A DNA stretch of 64,000 nucleotides from Caballeronia sp. Lep1P3 (GTDB lineage: Bacteria > Pseudomonadota > Gammaproteobacteria > Burkholderiales > Burkholderiaceae), in the NCBI RefSeq assembly GCF_022879595.1, contig NZ_CP084266.1, positions 496,001 to 560,000 of the forward strand, read 5' to 3'. Below are positions 35,057 through 44,343 of the stretch, in pieces; within the stretch, counting starts at the first letter, position 1, and each line of letters opens with the position of its first letter. The notes under the pieces are model-generated. The model saw only the letters and a program-made list of their open reading frames with translations. It had not been told where the DNA came from and searched no databases. The position numbers were made by a program, and so were the translations under genes.

Positions 35057-35931
35057 ATGCCAATGGCCAGTTTGGTTTGCACAGCCTGAACGGCGACGGC
35101 GCCGCCGCCTTCGATGCGCTCGCGAACGTGGAGCTCGTCGTCTCCGATTGCGACGGCACGCTGCTGCATACGGACAAGTCGATCAGCGAGCCCGCGAAGG
35201 ACGCCGTGCGCCGCCTGCACGAAGCGGGTGTCGCGTTCACGGTCGCGAGCAGCCGGCCAAGCGCGGGCATGCGTTACATCGTCGAGACGCTCGCGGTGGA
35301 CATGCCCTATGCGTCGTACAACGGCGGCAATCTCGTCGCGCCGCGCACATGGGAAGTGCTCGCCGCGCACAAGCTGCCGCGCGATGCCGTGCAGACTTCG
35401 CTGGAAGCGCTCGCGGCGGCGGGCGTGGATGCGTGGGTGTTCGTCGGCGACGTGTGGTATCTGACGAATCCGGATGGCGCCTACGTGCCGCGCGAGCGTC
35501 GCACGGTCGGGTACGACGGCGTGCTCGTGCAGCGTTTCGACGACGTGGATCTGGATGCGGTCGACAAGATCGTCGGTTCGACCGCCGATGCGCCGCTGCT
35601 CGAACGCGTCGAACAGCAGTTGCAGACGCAGCTCGAAGGGCGCGCGAACGCGGCGCGCTCGCAGAGCTACTACCTCGACATCACGCACCTGCTCGCGAAC
35701 AAGGGCGACGCGGTGCGCGAACTGGCGCGGCGCAGGAACGTGCCGCTCGAGCGCGTGGCCGTGCTCGGCGACATGACCAACGATATCGCGATGTTCGACA
35801 TCGCCGGCGTTTCGATCGCGATGGGACAGGCGTCGGAGGGCGTGCAGCGCCGCGCGAGCCTGGTGTCGTCGACGAACGACGAGGATGGATTTGCGGTGGG
35901 AATCAACGCGCTCTTGTCGGCGCGTGCATGA
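35053..35931 (+). CDS. HAD-superfamily hydrolase, Cof type
   Basis: A protein of 292 residues. The HAD catalytic motif VVSDCDGTLLHTDKSIS (Asp34 and Asp36) is followed by motif II in FTVASSRP, a large Cof-type (C2) cap domain, and motif III/IV KGDAVRELARRRN with VLGDMTNDIAMF. It is a Mg2+-dependent phosphatase, probably acting on a sugar phosphate or similar. The start codon overlaps the ROK kinase stop (ATGA), so it is translated from the zwf operon. It may limit sugar-phosphate build-up, which is speculation. Confidence 0.9.
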   Translation: MNANGQFGLHSLNGDGAAAFDALANVELVVSDCDGTLLHTDKSISEPAKDAVRRLHEAGVAFTVASSRPSAGMRYIVETLAVDMPYASYNGGNLVAPRTWEVLAAHKLPRDAVQTSLEALAAAGVDAWVFVGDVWYLTNPDGAYVPRERRTVGYDGVLVQRFDDVDLDAVDKIVGSTADAPLLERVEQQLQTQLEGRANAARSQSYYLDITHLLANKGDAVRELARRRNVPLERVAVLGDMTNDIAMFDIAGVSIAMGQASEGVQRRASLVSSTNDEDGFAVGINALLSARA

Positions 35932-35979
35932 GCGGGAAGGCCGGACGCCGCCGGCCAAACGCGCTTGAACGGCGAGGCT

Positions 35980-36246
35980 TTAGCGCCGGCGCATCGGCGC
36001 ACGCGCCGCGCCGCCGCTCGCGCGTTCGTCCTTGTGACGGAAGTTGATGCGGCCTTTGGTCAGGTCATAGACCGACAATTCCAGCGTCACGCGATCGCCG
36101 GCCAGAATGCGGATGTGGTTCTTGCGCATGCGGCCCGAGGCGTAAGCGCCCACGACCACACCGTTGTCCAGCGTCACGCGATAGCGGCTGTCGGGAAGCA
36201 CTTCGTCAACGATGCCGTCGAGTTCGATCAGTTCTTCTTTCGCCAT
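35980..36246 (-). CDS. infA: Translation initiation factor IF-1
   Basis: A protein of 88 residues: the S1-like OB fold [65 protein letters not shown], plus a basic C-terminal extension ([13 protein letters not shown]) beyond the usual 72 residues. Burkholderia relatives commonly carry two IF-1 genes, one in the ribosomal-protein operon and a stand-alone longer one; this is the latter type. It binds the ribosomal A site during initiation. AAACAGGAGCTTAA precedes the ATG. It converges on the zwf operon. Confidence 0.94.
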   Translation of the reverse strand: MAKEELIELDGIVDEVLPDSRYRVTLDNGVVVGAYASGRMRKNHIRILAGDRVTLELSVYDLTKGRINFRHKDERASGGAARAPMRRR

Positions 36247-36756
36247 TTAAGCTCCTGTTTAGGTAATAGGGGTGCCGCGTCGCCTCATGCACGCAAGCGC
36301 TCGCCAATGAATGCCTGGGCGCCGAACCCCGAAGGCGTCGTCGCCGCGATGCGTCAGAAGCGATACAAAGCGTGGTCCGGCGCGCTCGATGGGTGAGCGC
36401 GCCACGTCTCTCTTCAGGCTCGTGCGAGCTTGACGGCATAGGCCGGAACGACTGGACTCGCATTTCAGCGGCGAACCCTGGCCGGCGTGACCGGGACGGC
36501 GACATCGGTGTATGCGGCGCTCCGGACGAAATCCGGGGCGAGGACGACACGACCGACGTGCGGGTTGATGCGGTGATGGATGTGCCGTGACTTGCAAGTG
36601 CGCTCAGATGACCAGAATACAAGCAATTGGCCCCGAACGCAGGCTGCACTTCGCAACATATACCGGATTAGACAGAGGAAACCGCGCAAAAGTTCCTGCG
36701 CGCGTCTCCGATGGACGGTGCGTGCATCGATGCGAAGTTTTGCACCGAAGCCGCCA
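36247..36756. other. Intergenic region without recognisable gene
   Basis: About 510 bp between the infA start and the corA end, both on the minus strand. Open frames in it have no ribosome binding sites and no family likeness. The part near infA (36247-36280) presumably holds its promoter. No stable terminator with a T-run is seen for corA. Confidence 0.45.
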
Positions 36757-37734
36757 TTATAACCAACCAGCCTTCTTGAAGCGCCAGAAGAGCATGAGAT
36801 CGACGATCAGCATCACGCCGATGCACGCGGGATACCCATACACCCAGTCCAGTTCCGGGATGCGGTGGAAATTCATGCCGTAGATGCCGGCGATCATCGT
36901 CGGCACGGCGAAGAGCGCGGCGAACGACCCGAGGCGCTTGGTCACTTCGCTTTCCGCAAGCGCGATGAGACCGAGATTCACCTGGATGGCGGTGACGATC
37001 ATTTCCCGCCGTCCTTCGATCGTCTTCACGATGCGCAGCAGATGATCGTAGACGTCGCGGAAATATTCCTGCATGCCCGCGCAGACGCCGGGCGGCCGGC
37101 CGCCGTAGAGCTTGCTCACCGCCTCGAGCAGCGGGGCGGTGTGATGCTGCAAAAGCGTCATGCGGCGCTTGAGCGAATACAGATCCTCGATGATCTCCCG
37201 CGACGCCGCCGAGCCGTTGTGCTCGAAGATGCGCTCTTCGACTTCATCGAGGTCCGCGCCGAGCGTTTCGAGCACGGGAAAATAACGATCGACGACGGCA
37301 TCGACGAGCGCGTACATCACGAAGGCCGGACCGTGCTTGAGCAACTGCGGTTCGCGCTCGCAGCGCTTGCGCACTTCCTGAAACCCTTGCGTCGTGCGGT
37401 TGCGAACGGAGATCACGTAGTTGCGGCCGACGAACACGTTCATCTCGCCGACCAGCAGTTCGCCTTCTTCGTCGAATTCGACCGTGTGAAAGACCGCGAA
37501 AAGCGAATCGCCGTATTCCTCGATCTTCGGCCGCTGATGACCATGCTGCGCGTCTTCGATGGCAAGCTCATGCAGGCCGAACTGATGCGCCATGTGCGCG
37601 AGTTCGCCGGGGCCGGGTTCCTTCAGTGCAACCCAAATGAAAGAGTCGGGCAGATCGCGATAGGCGTTGATATCGTCGATTTCCACGTCCGCGAGCTTTC
37701 GGCCGTTCTGGTAAGCCGCGCAATTGACCAGCAT
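36757..37734 (-). CDS. corA: Magnesium/cobalt transporter CorA
   Basis: A protein of 325 residues. A large cytoplasmic N-terminal domain is followed by two C-terminal membrane helices with the CorA signature GMN in IAGIYGMNFHRIPELDW (about 285). The early segment YRDLPDSFIWVALKEPGPGE and KRRMTLLQHHTAPLLEAV are typical of the funnel domain. It forms a pentameric Mg2+ (or Co2+) channel. It stands alone, with bactofilin genes upstream on the same strand after a 147-bp gap. Confidence 0.94.
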   Translation of the reverse strand: MLVNCAAYQNGRKLADVEIDDINAYRDLPDSFIWVALKEPGPGELAHMAHQFGLHELAIEDAQHGHQRPKIEEYGDSLFAVFHTVEFDEEGELLVGEMNVFVGRNYVISVRNRTTQGFQEVRKRCEREPQLLKHGPAFVMYALVDAVVDRYFPVLETLGADLDEVEERIFEHNGSAASREIIEDLYSLKRRMTLLQHHTAPLLEAVSKLYGGRPPGVCAGMQEYFRDVYDHLLRIVKTIEGRREMIVTAIQVNLGLIALAESEVTKRLGSFAALFAVPTMIAGIYGMNFHRIPELDWVYGYPACIGVMLIVDLMLFWRFKKAGWL

Positions 37735-37881
37735 GGGGCGCCCTTGTTATGTCGATGTCGTGGACCACGCGCCTTTCACTTTCACTTCGATGCTTGCAGG
37801 CGCGAATGCGTGGCTTCTCATCGTCGAAATCTTAGCGGATTGCCTGCCGCTGCGGTCGGCTCTTCGCACGCACCCGCGCCG

Positions 37882-38319
37882 TCAGTTCGCCGTGTAGTCG
37901 AGTTGCGGGACCGGCTCGGGCGCGGGCAGGCCGACGACGTTCGACTGCATCGATTCGAGCTTGGTCAGCTTGCCCTCGACGGTCGCGCCGACATCCATGC
38001 GCAGCTTCTGATAATAGATATTGCCGACCACATGCGCGTTGGCTTGCAGTTCGACGAAGTGCGCGACCATCACGTCGCCGATCACGCGCCCGTTGATGAT
38101 GACGTCGTACGCGCTCACGTTGCCGTGGATCGCGCCCTGGTCGCTCACGACGAGCAGCGATTCGTCGCCGGGGCGTCCCGTGACGTTGCCCGTCACCTGG
38201 CCGTCCATGCGCAGTCCTTCGCTGAATTCGAGATCGCCCGAAATGTGGACGCTTTGCGAGATGAGGGTGGAGAGCTTGGCCGGCTTGACGCCTTGCGAGT
38301 CTTTCTTCGATGAAAACAT
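37882..38319 (-). CDS. Bactofilin (polymer-forming cytoskeletal protein)
   Basis: A protein of 145 residues with the beta-helix bactofilin core: SVHISGDLEFSEGLRMDGQV, VTGRPGDESLLVVSDQGAIH, GNVSAYDVIINGRVIGDV and VVGNIYYQKLRMDVGATVEG. It self-assembles without nucleotide into filaments at the membrane. It is the last gene of a three-gene minus-strand unit after an M23 peptidase and a small membrane protein. Bactofilins and M23 endopeptidases occur together elsewhere and shape the cell wall locally; that role is inferred. Confidence 0.9.
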   Translation of the reverse strand: MFSSKKDSQGVKPAKLSTLISQSVHISGDLEFSEGLRMDGQVTGNVTGRPGDESLLVVSDQGAIHGNVSAYDVIINGRVIGDVMVAHFVELQANAHVVGNIYYQKLRMDVGATVEGKLTKLESMQSNVVGLPAPEPVPQLDYTAN

Positions 38320-38404
38320 GGCGAATCCTTGCGATGCGATGAAAGGTTACGTGCAGCGGTCACGCGCGATGGCGCGATCCGTCTGTCGGAAAAAGAAAGG
38401 AAGT

Positions 38405-38761
38405 TCAGCGTTGTTTCTTGAGAAATGCGAGGTCGGTCTGCAAACGCTGCATCTGCGCGGCGCTTTGGACCGCGCGCTGTTCGAGCGCGGTGCGCGTCGC
38501 CGCCTCCTGCTGCAGCGCGAATTGCGCATGCGCCAGTTCTTCGCGCAGCTGCTGCTCGGAGATGGGCGGCGCGCACAGCACGTCGAGCTTGCGCGCCTGA
38601 TCGTGCGAGTTCTTGAGCGCGAAGCCGGCTGCGACCAGCGCGCCGATCGCGCAGATGGCGGCGATCACGCCCGGAAGGTACGCGGCGCTGCGCTTGGGCG
38701 TCAGCGAATACGTGTGCTGGGTGAGCCGCAGCGAGATCCGTTTCGAATCAGCTTTGCGCAT
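38405..38761 (-). CDS. Bitopic membrane protein with coiled coil, bactofilin module
   Basis: A protein of 118 residues. It has a basic N-terminus (MRKADSKRISLRLTQHTYSL), one membrane helix (about 32-50, AYLPGVIAAICAIGALVAAG) and a periplasmic helical tail with heptad-like pattern (SEQQLREELAHAQFALQQEA) ending LAFLKKQR. It overlaps the M23 gene by 14 bp and precedes the bactofilin gene by 85 bp. It resembles FtsB/FtsL-like or SMC-rod scaffolds only in general form. It probably links the peptidase to the filament. Confidence 0.7.
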   Translation of the reverse strand: MRKADSKRISLRLTQHTYSLTPKRSAAYLPGVIAAICAIGALVAAGFALKNSHDQARKLDVLCAPPISEQQLREELAHAQFALQQEAATRTALEQRAVQSAAQMQRLQTDLAFLKKQR

Positions 38762-39698
38762 TGGGCTTCTGCCTGAAGAGCATGAGATAGGGCTTGGGAT
38801 TGACCTGCGCGCCGCCGGTAATCACCTCGAAGTGCAGATGCGGCCCGGTGGAGCGGCCCGTCGAGCCGACTTCCGCGATCTCGTCGCCCGGCATCACGTA
38901 CTGGCCTTCGGTCACGAGGAGGCGCGAGGCGTGTCCGTAGCGCGTGACCGTGCCGTTCGCATGACGGATGTCCACGGCGTTGCCGTAGCCGTTGCGCTCG
39001 CCCGCCTGAACGACGCGGCCGCCCGCGCTCGCGAGAATCGGCGTGCCGGTCGGCGCGACGAGATCCAGTCCCGGATGGAAGCTCACGTGGCCGGTGAAAG
39101 GATCGACGCGGTTGCCGTAAGGCGAGCCGAAGCGCGAACCGGGCGCGGGATCGCGGCCGGGAAACGACATATAAGCGGTGTAATGCGCGATCGTCTGCGT
39201 CTGCAGTTGCGAGACCGTATCGCTCAGGCATTCGATCGACCTGGAAACGCTCTTGAGGCGCTGCGTCGGTGCGCCTTGATGCGTGCGTGCGGTATCGCAC
39301 AGGCGCGGCGGCAGTTCGGGGCCGCCTGCGCCATCGAGCGAGGTGGCCGATTCCTCGCCGTCCGGCAGCGGCGGGACATCGTGGACGCCTTGCGCGCTGG
39401 TCGCGCCCGAAACGCCCTTCAGCCGGTTGTCGAAGTCGCGCAGTTCGCCGACCTGCGCCGACAGCGCCGCGACGCGGGGCGTAAGCGCGGCGAGATCGGC
39501 GTCGATGCGCCCGAGCTGGTCGATCTCATATGAACGGCGGGACGCGAGCGCCTGTTCTTCCCCGAGATCGCTGCGCCCGAACGTCGTTCCGATGGCCATG
39601 CCGAGCGCGAGCGCCGCGATCAGGAGCGCGATCAGTGCGATGACGGCGATGGTGCGCGCCGTGCGCGCCTCGACGAAGCGGATGCGCTGGCTCGACAT
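38748..39698 (-). CDS. Membrane-anchored M23-family peptidase (peptidoglycan endopeptidase)
   Basis: A protein of 316 residues from the ATG at 39698, chosen because AAGGCGGTCG precedes it; an upstream ATG at 39728 lacks such a site. One membrane helix (about 18-40) anchors a periplasmic coiled region. The LytM/M23 domain follows, with HPGLDLVAPTGTPILASAGG, GYGNAVDIRHANGTVTRYGH and the zinc ligands in GPHLHFEV. His, Asp and HxH ligands are all present, so it should be active. It heads the bactofilin unit and probably cuts peptide cross-links. Confidence 0.88.
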   Translation of the reverse strand: MSSQRIRFVEARTARTIAVIALIALLIAALALGMAIGTTFGRSDLGEEQALASRRSYEIDQLGRIDADLAALTPRVAALSAQVGELRDFDNRLKGVSGATSAQGVHDVPPLPDGEESATSLDGAGGPELPPRLCDTARTHQGAPTQRLKSVSRSIECLSDTVSQLQTQTIAHYTAYMSFPGRDPAPGSRFGSPYGNRVDPFTGHVSFHPGLDLVAPTGTPILASAGGRVVQAGERNGYGNAVDIRHANGTVTRYGHASRLLVTEGQYVMPGDEIAEVGSTGRSTGPHLHFEVITGGAQVNPKPYLMLFRQKPNAQS

Positions 39699-39728
39699 CG
39701 ACCGCCTTGACCAGATGACGAACGACAT

Positions 39729-40032
39729 CAGCGAGCAGCGAGCGGTGAGCCGTCGCGGGCGGCCGGACGGGGCAGGTTCAGGAGAAAACGCAATCGATCC
39801 ACGGAGATAGAAGCGTGCCGAGCGGCGACGCGATCAAACGGGCCGGCGATTATGCCGCACGATGCGCGGCGCGCCGGCGATTCGTCGGGATAGCCAATCA
39901 AATTAGTACTTGTCCGATGCGGACGGCTCGCGCCATGTCGAGCCGCATCGCCCGAAACGGCAATTTAAACACCTGTGCGCGCTAACAACGTCAAAAAGCG
40001 TCGTAACCCGTCGAAACGCCGGCGCTCGGGCA
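39729..40032. other. Intergenic region without recognisable gene
   Basis: About 300 bp between the M23 gene start and the LysR gene end. It should hold the promoter of the bactofilin unit and the end of the LysR transcript. No convincing hairpin plus T-run or promoter hexamer pair is seen. Confidence 0.4.
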
Positions 40033-41079
40033 TCAGCGTTGGCCGTCGGGAGCGCGGACATCGACCCAGCGCATGTCGGCGGCGTCGCCCATCAGAAACG
40101 CGTGGTTGCATTCCGCCGCCGCGCGCAGATGGTCCCAGACGACGGTGATGCGCTTCAGGCGCCGCAGGTCTTCGCGGCAGGAAAGGTAGAACGCGCGCGT
40201 GACCACGATTTCATCGGGCAGCACCGGCACGAGCCGCGCGTCGGGCGACGCCATGAAGCACGGCAGAATCGCGAGCGCGCGGCCTTGCAGCGCCGCGTGA
40301 TACTGCGCGATCGCGCTCGTGCTGCGCCAGTGCGACACCGCGCCCGGCACCGCGCGTTCCAGATACAGCAGTTCGTGACTGAACGCGAGATCGTCGATAT
40401 AGCTCGCAAAGCGCTGGCCGCGCAGATCGTCCTTCGTGCGGATCGGAGCGTGCGCGTCGAGATAGCCGGGCGTCGCGTAGAGCTTCAGGCGGTAATCGCA
40501 GAGCTTCGTGTAGACGTACTGGCCGTGTTCGGGCCGCTCGAGCGTCACCGCGATGTCCGCCTCGCGCTTGGACAGGCTCACGAAGTGCGGCACCGGCAGC
40601 AAATCGATGGAGATGTTCGGATGCGCGTCCTGAAATCGCGCGAGTTGCGGCGCGAGAAAGAAGCAGCCGAAGCCTTCGGTCGAGCCGACGCGGACGTGTC
40701 CCGACAGCGCGTGTCCCGTGTTCGCGATCTGCTCGGTCGCGGATTGCACCGTCGTTTCCATTGCATCGACGAAAGCGAGCAGGCGCTGGCCCTCGGCGGT
40801 CAGGACGAAGCCGCCGCTGCGCGACTTGTCGAAGAGCAGCGTGCCGAGCGCGTCTTCGAGCGCGCGCACGCGCCGCGCGACGGTCGTGTAATCGACGCCG
40901 AGACGCTTCGCCGCGCCACTCGCGCGCTGCGTGCGCGCCACTTCGAGGAAATAGCGCAGGTCGTCCCAGTTGAGCTTTGCCGCGTCGAACGGGGTGCGTT
41001 TGTGCGTGTCTTTTTGCATATCGATCGGGTGTTTTTCTAGTGCCGCGATGGACTTTTGCATAACTATACTCAGAGACAC
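40033..41079 (-). CDS. LysR-family regulator divergent to mmsAB
   Basis: A protein of 348 residues with a GTG start at 41079 (GAGGCAGGCTT upstream); ATG codons at 41061 and 41019 are alternatives. The winged HTH ([40 protein letters not shown]) lies near 35-75 and the substrate-binding domain follows. The form with [11 protein letters not shown] resembles LysR proteins that control semialdehyde-dehydrogenase operons. It is divergent from mmsA across 116 bp containing two copies of ATAACTAT, one overlapping its own start region. It is likely to regulate mmsAB in response to a branched-chain or propionate intermediate. Confidence 0.86.
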   Translation of the reverse strand: MSLSIVMQKSIAALEKHPIDMQKDTHKRTPFDAAKLNWDDLRYFLEVARTQRASGAAKRLGVDYTTVARRVRALEDALGTLLFDKSRSGGFVLTAEGQRLLAFVDAMETTVQSATEQIANTGHALSGHVRVGSTEGFGCFFLAPQLARFQDAHPNISIDLLPVPHFVSLSKREADIAVTLERPEHGQYVYTKLCDYRLKLYATPGYLDAHAPIRTKDDLRGQRFASYIDDLAFSHELLYLERAVPGAVSHWRSTSAIAQYHAALQGRALAILPCFMASPDARLVPVLPDEIVVTRAFYLSCREDLRRLKRITVVWDHLRAAAECNHAFLMGDAADMRWVDVRAPDGQR

Positions 41080-41108
41080 AAGCCTGCCTCAGCGCCGGCG
41101 ATAACTAT
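41060..41108. promoter_or_regulatory. Direct repeat ATAACTAT in the LysR/mmsA intergenic region
   Basis: ATAACTAT occurs at 41060-41067 and 41101-41108, spaced 41 bp apart (about four helical turns). This is the sort of face-phased direct repeat a LysR tetramer could bind, though no T-N11-A symmetry is evident. It may control both divergent genes. Confidence 0.35.
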
Positions 41109-41195
41109 CAAACGGAGACGACATGCCGGTTCCAGCCGACGCTGTTCGCGCGTCTTCGCTCCTTTTATTCCGCATCGACCAACGAGGAGTCATCC

Positions 41196-42740
41196 GTGAA
41201 CATCGCTCATGAACATCCGGCGCGGGACGCTCGCGCGGACGCGTCCGTGCGCACGGCCAAACTGCTGATCGACGGCGAATTCGTCGATTCGACGAGCGGC
41301 GAATGGCGCGACATCGTCAATCCGGCGACGCAGGAAGTCGTCGGCCGCGTGCCGTTCGCGACAATGGACGAAGTGAACGCCGCCGTCGCCGCCGCGCAAA
41401 GAGCGTTCGTGACGTGGCGCACGACACCGCTCGGCACGCGCATGCGGCTCATGCTGCGCTATCAGGACCTGATCCGGCAGAACATGAAGCGCATCGCGCA
41501 GACGCTGACGGCCGAACAAGGCAAAACGCTTGCGGATGCCGAGGGCGACATCTTCCGCGGCCTCGAAGTCGTGGAGCACGCGTGCTCCATCGGCACGCTG
41601 CAACAGGGTGAGTTCGCGGAGAACGTCGCGGGCGGCGTCGATACCTACACGCTGCGCCAGCCGATCGGCGTCTGCGCGGGCATCACGCCGTTCAACTTCC
41701 CCGCGATGATCCCGCTCTGGATGTTCCCGATGGCGATCGTCTGCGGCAACACGTTCGTGCTGAAGCCGTCCGAGCAGGACCCGCTTTCGACGATGGAACT
41801 CGTCGAACTGGCGGTCGAAGCGGGCGTGCCGCGCGGCGTGCTCAACGTCGTGCACGGCGGCAAGGACGTGGTCGATGCCCTCTGCACGCATGCCGACATC
41901 AAGGCGATTTCGTTCGTCGGCTCGACCGCCGTCGGCACGCACGTCTATACGCTTGGCAGTCAGCACGGCAAGCGCGTGCAATCGATGATGGGCGCGAAGA
42001 ATCATGCCGTCGTGCTGCCCGACGCGAACAAGGAGCAGACGCTCAACGCGCTCGCGGGCGCGGGCTTCGGCGCGGCGGGACAGCGCTGCATGGCGACTTC
42101 CGCCGTGGTGCTTGTGGGCGCAGCGCGGGAATGGCTGCCCGATCTGGTCGAGCGGGCGCGCGGGCTGAAGGTGAGCGCCGGGACGGAGCCGGGCGCGGAC
42201 CTGGGACCGGTCGTCTCGCGCGCGGCGAAGGAGCGCATTCTCGGGCTGATCGGACAGGGCGTGGACGAGGGCGCGACGCTCGCGCTCGACGGGCGGGACA
42301 TCGCCGTGAGCGGTTACGAGAACGGCAACTTCATCGGCCCGACGATTTTCTCGGACGTCACCACCGACATGACCATCTACAAGACGGAGATTTTCGGGCC
42401 GGTTCTGTGCGTGCTGGAAGCGGCGACGCTCGACGAAGCCATCGCGCTCGTGAACCGCAATCCGATGGGCAACGGCGTCGGGCTCTTCACGCAAAGCGGC
42501 GCGGCGGCGCGCAAGTTCCAGAGCGAGATCGATATCGGTCAGGTGGGCATCAACATTCCGATTCCAGTGCCGGTGCCGTCGTTCAGCTTCACCGGCTCGC
42601 GCGGCTCGAAGCTCGGCGACCTCGGGCCGTATGGCAAGCAGGTCGTGCAGTTCTACACGCAGACGAAGACCGTCACCTCGCGCTGGTTCGACGACGCCAC
42701 CGTGAACGACGGCGTCAACACGACCATCGCGCTTCGCTAG
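41196..42740 (+). CDS. mmsA: CoA-acylating methylmalonate-semialdehyde dehydrogenase
   Basis: A protein of 514 residues in the aldehyde dehydrogenase superfamily. GTG start after ACGAGGAGTCATCC. The catalytic Cys298 is in [14 protein letters not shown], and [20 protein letters not shown] with the MmsA-specific [14 protein letters not shown] identify the MmsA group. It converts methylmalonate semialdehyde (and malonate semialdehyde) to propionyl-CoA (acetyl-CoA) and CO2 with NAD+ and CoA, in valine or thymine and myo-inositol breakdown. The following gene is mmsB, as in Pseudomonas. Confidence 0.93.
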   Translation: MNIAHEHPARDARADASVRTAKLLIDGEFVDSTSGEWRDIVNPATQEVVGRVPFATMDEVNAAVAAAQRAFVTWRTTPLGTRMRLMLRYQDLIRQNMKRIAQTLTAEQGKTLADAEGDIFRGLEVVEHACSIGTLQQGEFAENVAGGVDTYTLRQPIGVCAGITPFNFPAMIPLWMFPMAIVCGNTFVLKPSEQDPLSTMELVELAVEAGVPRGVLNVVHGGKDVVDALCTHADIKAISFVGSTAVGTHVYTLGSQHGKRVQSMMGAKNHAVVLPDANKEQTLNALAGAGFGAAGQRCMATSAVVLVGAAREWLPDLVERARGLKVSAGTEPGADLGPVVSRAAKERILGLIGQGVDEGATLALDGRDIAVSGYENGNFIGPTIFSDVTTDMTIYKTEIFGPVLCVLEAATLDEAIALVNRNPMGNGVGLFTQSGAAARKFQSEIDIGQVGINIPIPVPVPSFSFTGSRGSKLGDLGPYGKQVVQFYTQTKTVTSRWFDDATVNDGVNTTIALR

Positions 42741-42762
42741 GCACACAAAGGAGAAAGCGCCC

Positions 42763-43647
42763 ATGCAAATCGGTTTCATCGGACTGGGTCACATGGGTGG
42801 CCCGATGGCGGCGAATCTGCTCAAAGCCGGCCACGCGGTCACGGCGTTCGACCTTTCGGCGCCCGCGCTCGATGCCGCGAAAGCCGCGGGCGCGACGCTC
42901 GCCGCTTCGCCGCGCGCGGCAGCCCAGGGCGCCGATGTCGTCATCACGATGCTGCCCGCCGCGCAGCACGTCAAAGCGGTCTATCTGAACGACGACGGCG
43001 TGCTTGCCGGCGTGCGCGCGGGCGTGCCGCTCGTCGATAGCAGCACGATCGACCCGGCCACCGCGAAGCTCATCGGCGAGGCGGCCGCGAAGCATGGCAA
43101 TCCGTTCGCGGATGCGCCCGTGTCGGGCGGCGTCGTTGGCGCGCAGGCCGGCACGCTCACGTTCATGGTCGGCGCCGACGAAGCGTTGTTCGAAACGCTG
43201 CGCCCGGTACTCTCGGGCATGGGCAAGAATATGGTGCGATGCGGCGAAACGGGCACCGGACAGATCGCGAAGATCTGCAATAACCTGCTGCTCGCCGTGT
43301 CGATGATCGGCGTGGCGGAAGCGATGAAGCTCGGCGAAACGCTCGGCATCGATCCGACGAAGCTCGCGAGGATTCTCAACACGTCGACGGGGCGCTGCTG
43401 GAGTTCGGAAACCTGCAATCCGTATCCGGGCATCGTGGAAACCGCGCCGGCGTCGCGCGGATATAGCGGCGGATTCGGCGCGGACCTCATGCTCAAGGAC
43501 CTCGGCCTCGCCGTCGATGCTGCGCGTGGTGCAAAACAGCCGGTTTTCATGGGCGCGCTCGCGCAGCAGTTGTATCAATCGATGAGCCAGCAAGGTCTAG
43601 GTGGACTGGATTTTTCAGGCATTATCAAGCTGTACGGCAAGGAATGA
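42763..43647 (+). CDS. mmsB: 3-hydroxyisobutyrate dehydrogenase
   Basis: A protein of 294 residues of the beta-hydroxyacid dehydrogenase family. It has an N-terminal Rossmann motif (IGFIGLGHMGGPMAANLLKA), substrate-binding DAPVSGGVVGAQAGTLTFMV and the catalytic Lys in GTGQIAKICNNLL. It oxidises 3-hydroxyisobutyrate to methylmalonate semialdehyde, which MmsA then consumes. It lies 22 bp after mmsA with an AAAGGAGAAAGCGCCC ribosome binding site. Confidence 0.94.
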   Translation: MQIGFIGLGHMGGPMAANLLKAGHAVTAFDLSAPALDAAKAAGATLAASPRAAAQGADVVITMLPAAQHVKAVYLNDDGVLAGVRAGVPLVDSSTIDPATAKLIGEAAAKHGNPFADAPVSGGVVGAQAGTLTFMVGADEALFETLRPVLSGMGKNMVRCGETGTGQIAKICNNLLLAVSMIGVAEAMKLGETLGIDPTKLARILNTSTGRCWSSETCNPYPGIVETAPASRGYSGGFGADLMLKDLGLAVDAARGAKQPVFMGALAQQLYQSMSQQGLGGLDFSGIIKLYGKE

Positions 43648-43654
43648 AGCGCTG

Positions 43655-43687
43655 CGCTCCGCACGCACATTCGTGCGATTCGGAGCG
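43655..43687 (+). terminator. Possible hairpin terminator after mmsB
   Basis: CGCTCCGCACG and CGTGCGATTCGGAGCG form a long stem with a bulge and a 6-base loop, 8 bp after the mmsB stop. No T-run follows, so it may be a protective 3' hairpin rather than a strong terminator. Confidence 0.4.
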
Positions 43688-43911
43688 CGGAAAATAACAG
43701 CTTTATTAAGCTGCACTGCACAATGCATCGCGCATTCGCTTATGCGGCGGAGTCATCGGGATTACGATGATTCGCTTTCCAAAAAAATGTCCTATTCTGA
43801 AAGCACGACGCGCGTGTGCCGTTGAAACTAGTTCAGTTAAAACGGTGTCGCGCGCGCCTCCGATGCAGGCGACTAGCCCGGTCTTTCGGGCGATCAGACG
43901 AGGAGCACGCG

Positions 43912-44268
43912 ATGCAAGTTACACGTCATTTCAATATGGAATTGCGGCACGCCACGGTGCCGACTTATGTAGCCAGCTATTTCTTCCCGTTGCTTCTTTT
44001 GGCATACGAAGCCTGGCGAGTAGGATCTTGGGTCGCGGTGAACGGCTTCAACTTCATGAACTTCAACTCGATGGGGTATGAGTTCGCGTTGATGATCGCC
44101 GTGTTCGCCATGCAGGTCATCGTGGAAATCGCGTTTCTCGCGGGCGCCGTGCTGACGCGGCATAAGGATGTCGGCCATCGGCTGGCGAATCTGCTGCTCG
44201 GCATTTTCTGCTCGATGGTCGTGCTCGGTTTCGACCTTGCGCTGCAATATGGCCTGAGCGGAAGCTGA
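43912..44268 (+). CDS. Small integral membrane protein, 118 residues
   Basis: The start at ATG 43912 has GAGGAGCACGCG upstream and the product begins MQVTRHFNMELRHATVPTYV. Three predicted membrane helices lie at about 20-37, 53-75 and 90-110, with aromatic residues around the helix ends and a charged loop (RHKDVGH). The longer open frame to 43816 is not credible. No family is recognised; it lies alone between mmsB and a convergent lpd gene. Confidence 0.65.
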   Translation: MQVTRHFNMELRHATVPTYVASYFFPLLLLAYEAWRVGSWVAVNGFNFMNFNSMGYEFALMIAVFAMQVIVEIAFLAGAVLTRHKDVGHRLANLLLGIFCSMVVLGFDLALQYGLSGS

Positions 44269-44291
44269 TCGCAACAGAAGGTTCAAAACGC

Positions 44292-44318
44292 AAAGGCCGG
44301 CTTCGTGAGCCGGCCTTT
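44292..44318. terminator. Bidirectional terminator between small membrane protein and lpd-like gene
   Basis: Arms AAAGGCCGGCT and AGCCGGCCTTT with a five-base loop TCGTG form a perfect 11-bp stem flanked by A and T residues on each strand. It separates two convergent genes. Confidence 0.85.
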
Positions 44319-44343
44319 GTCGTTAGATGAGCGCCTTCAGCCT

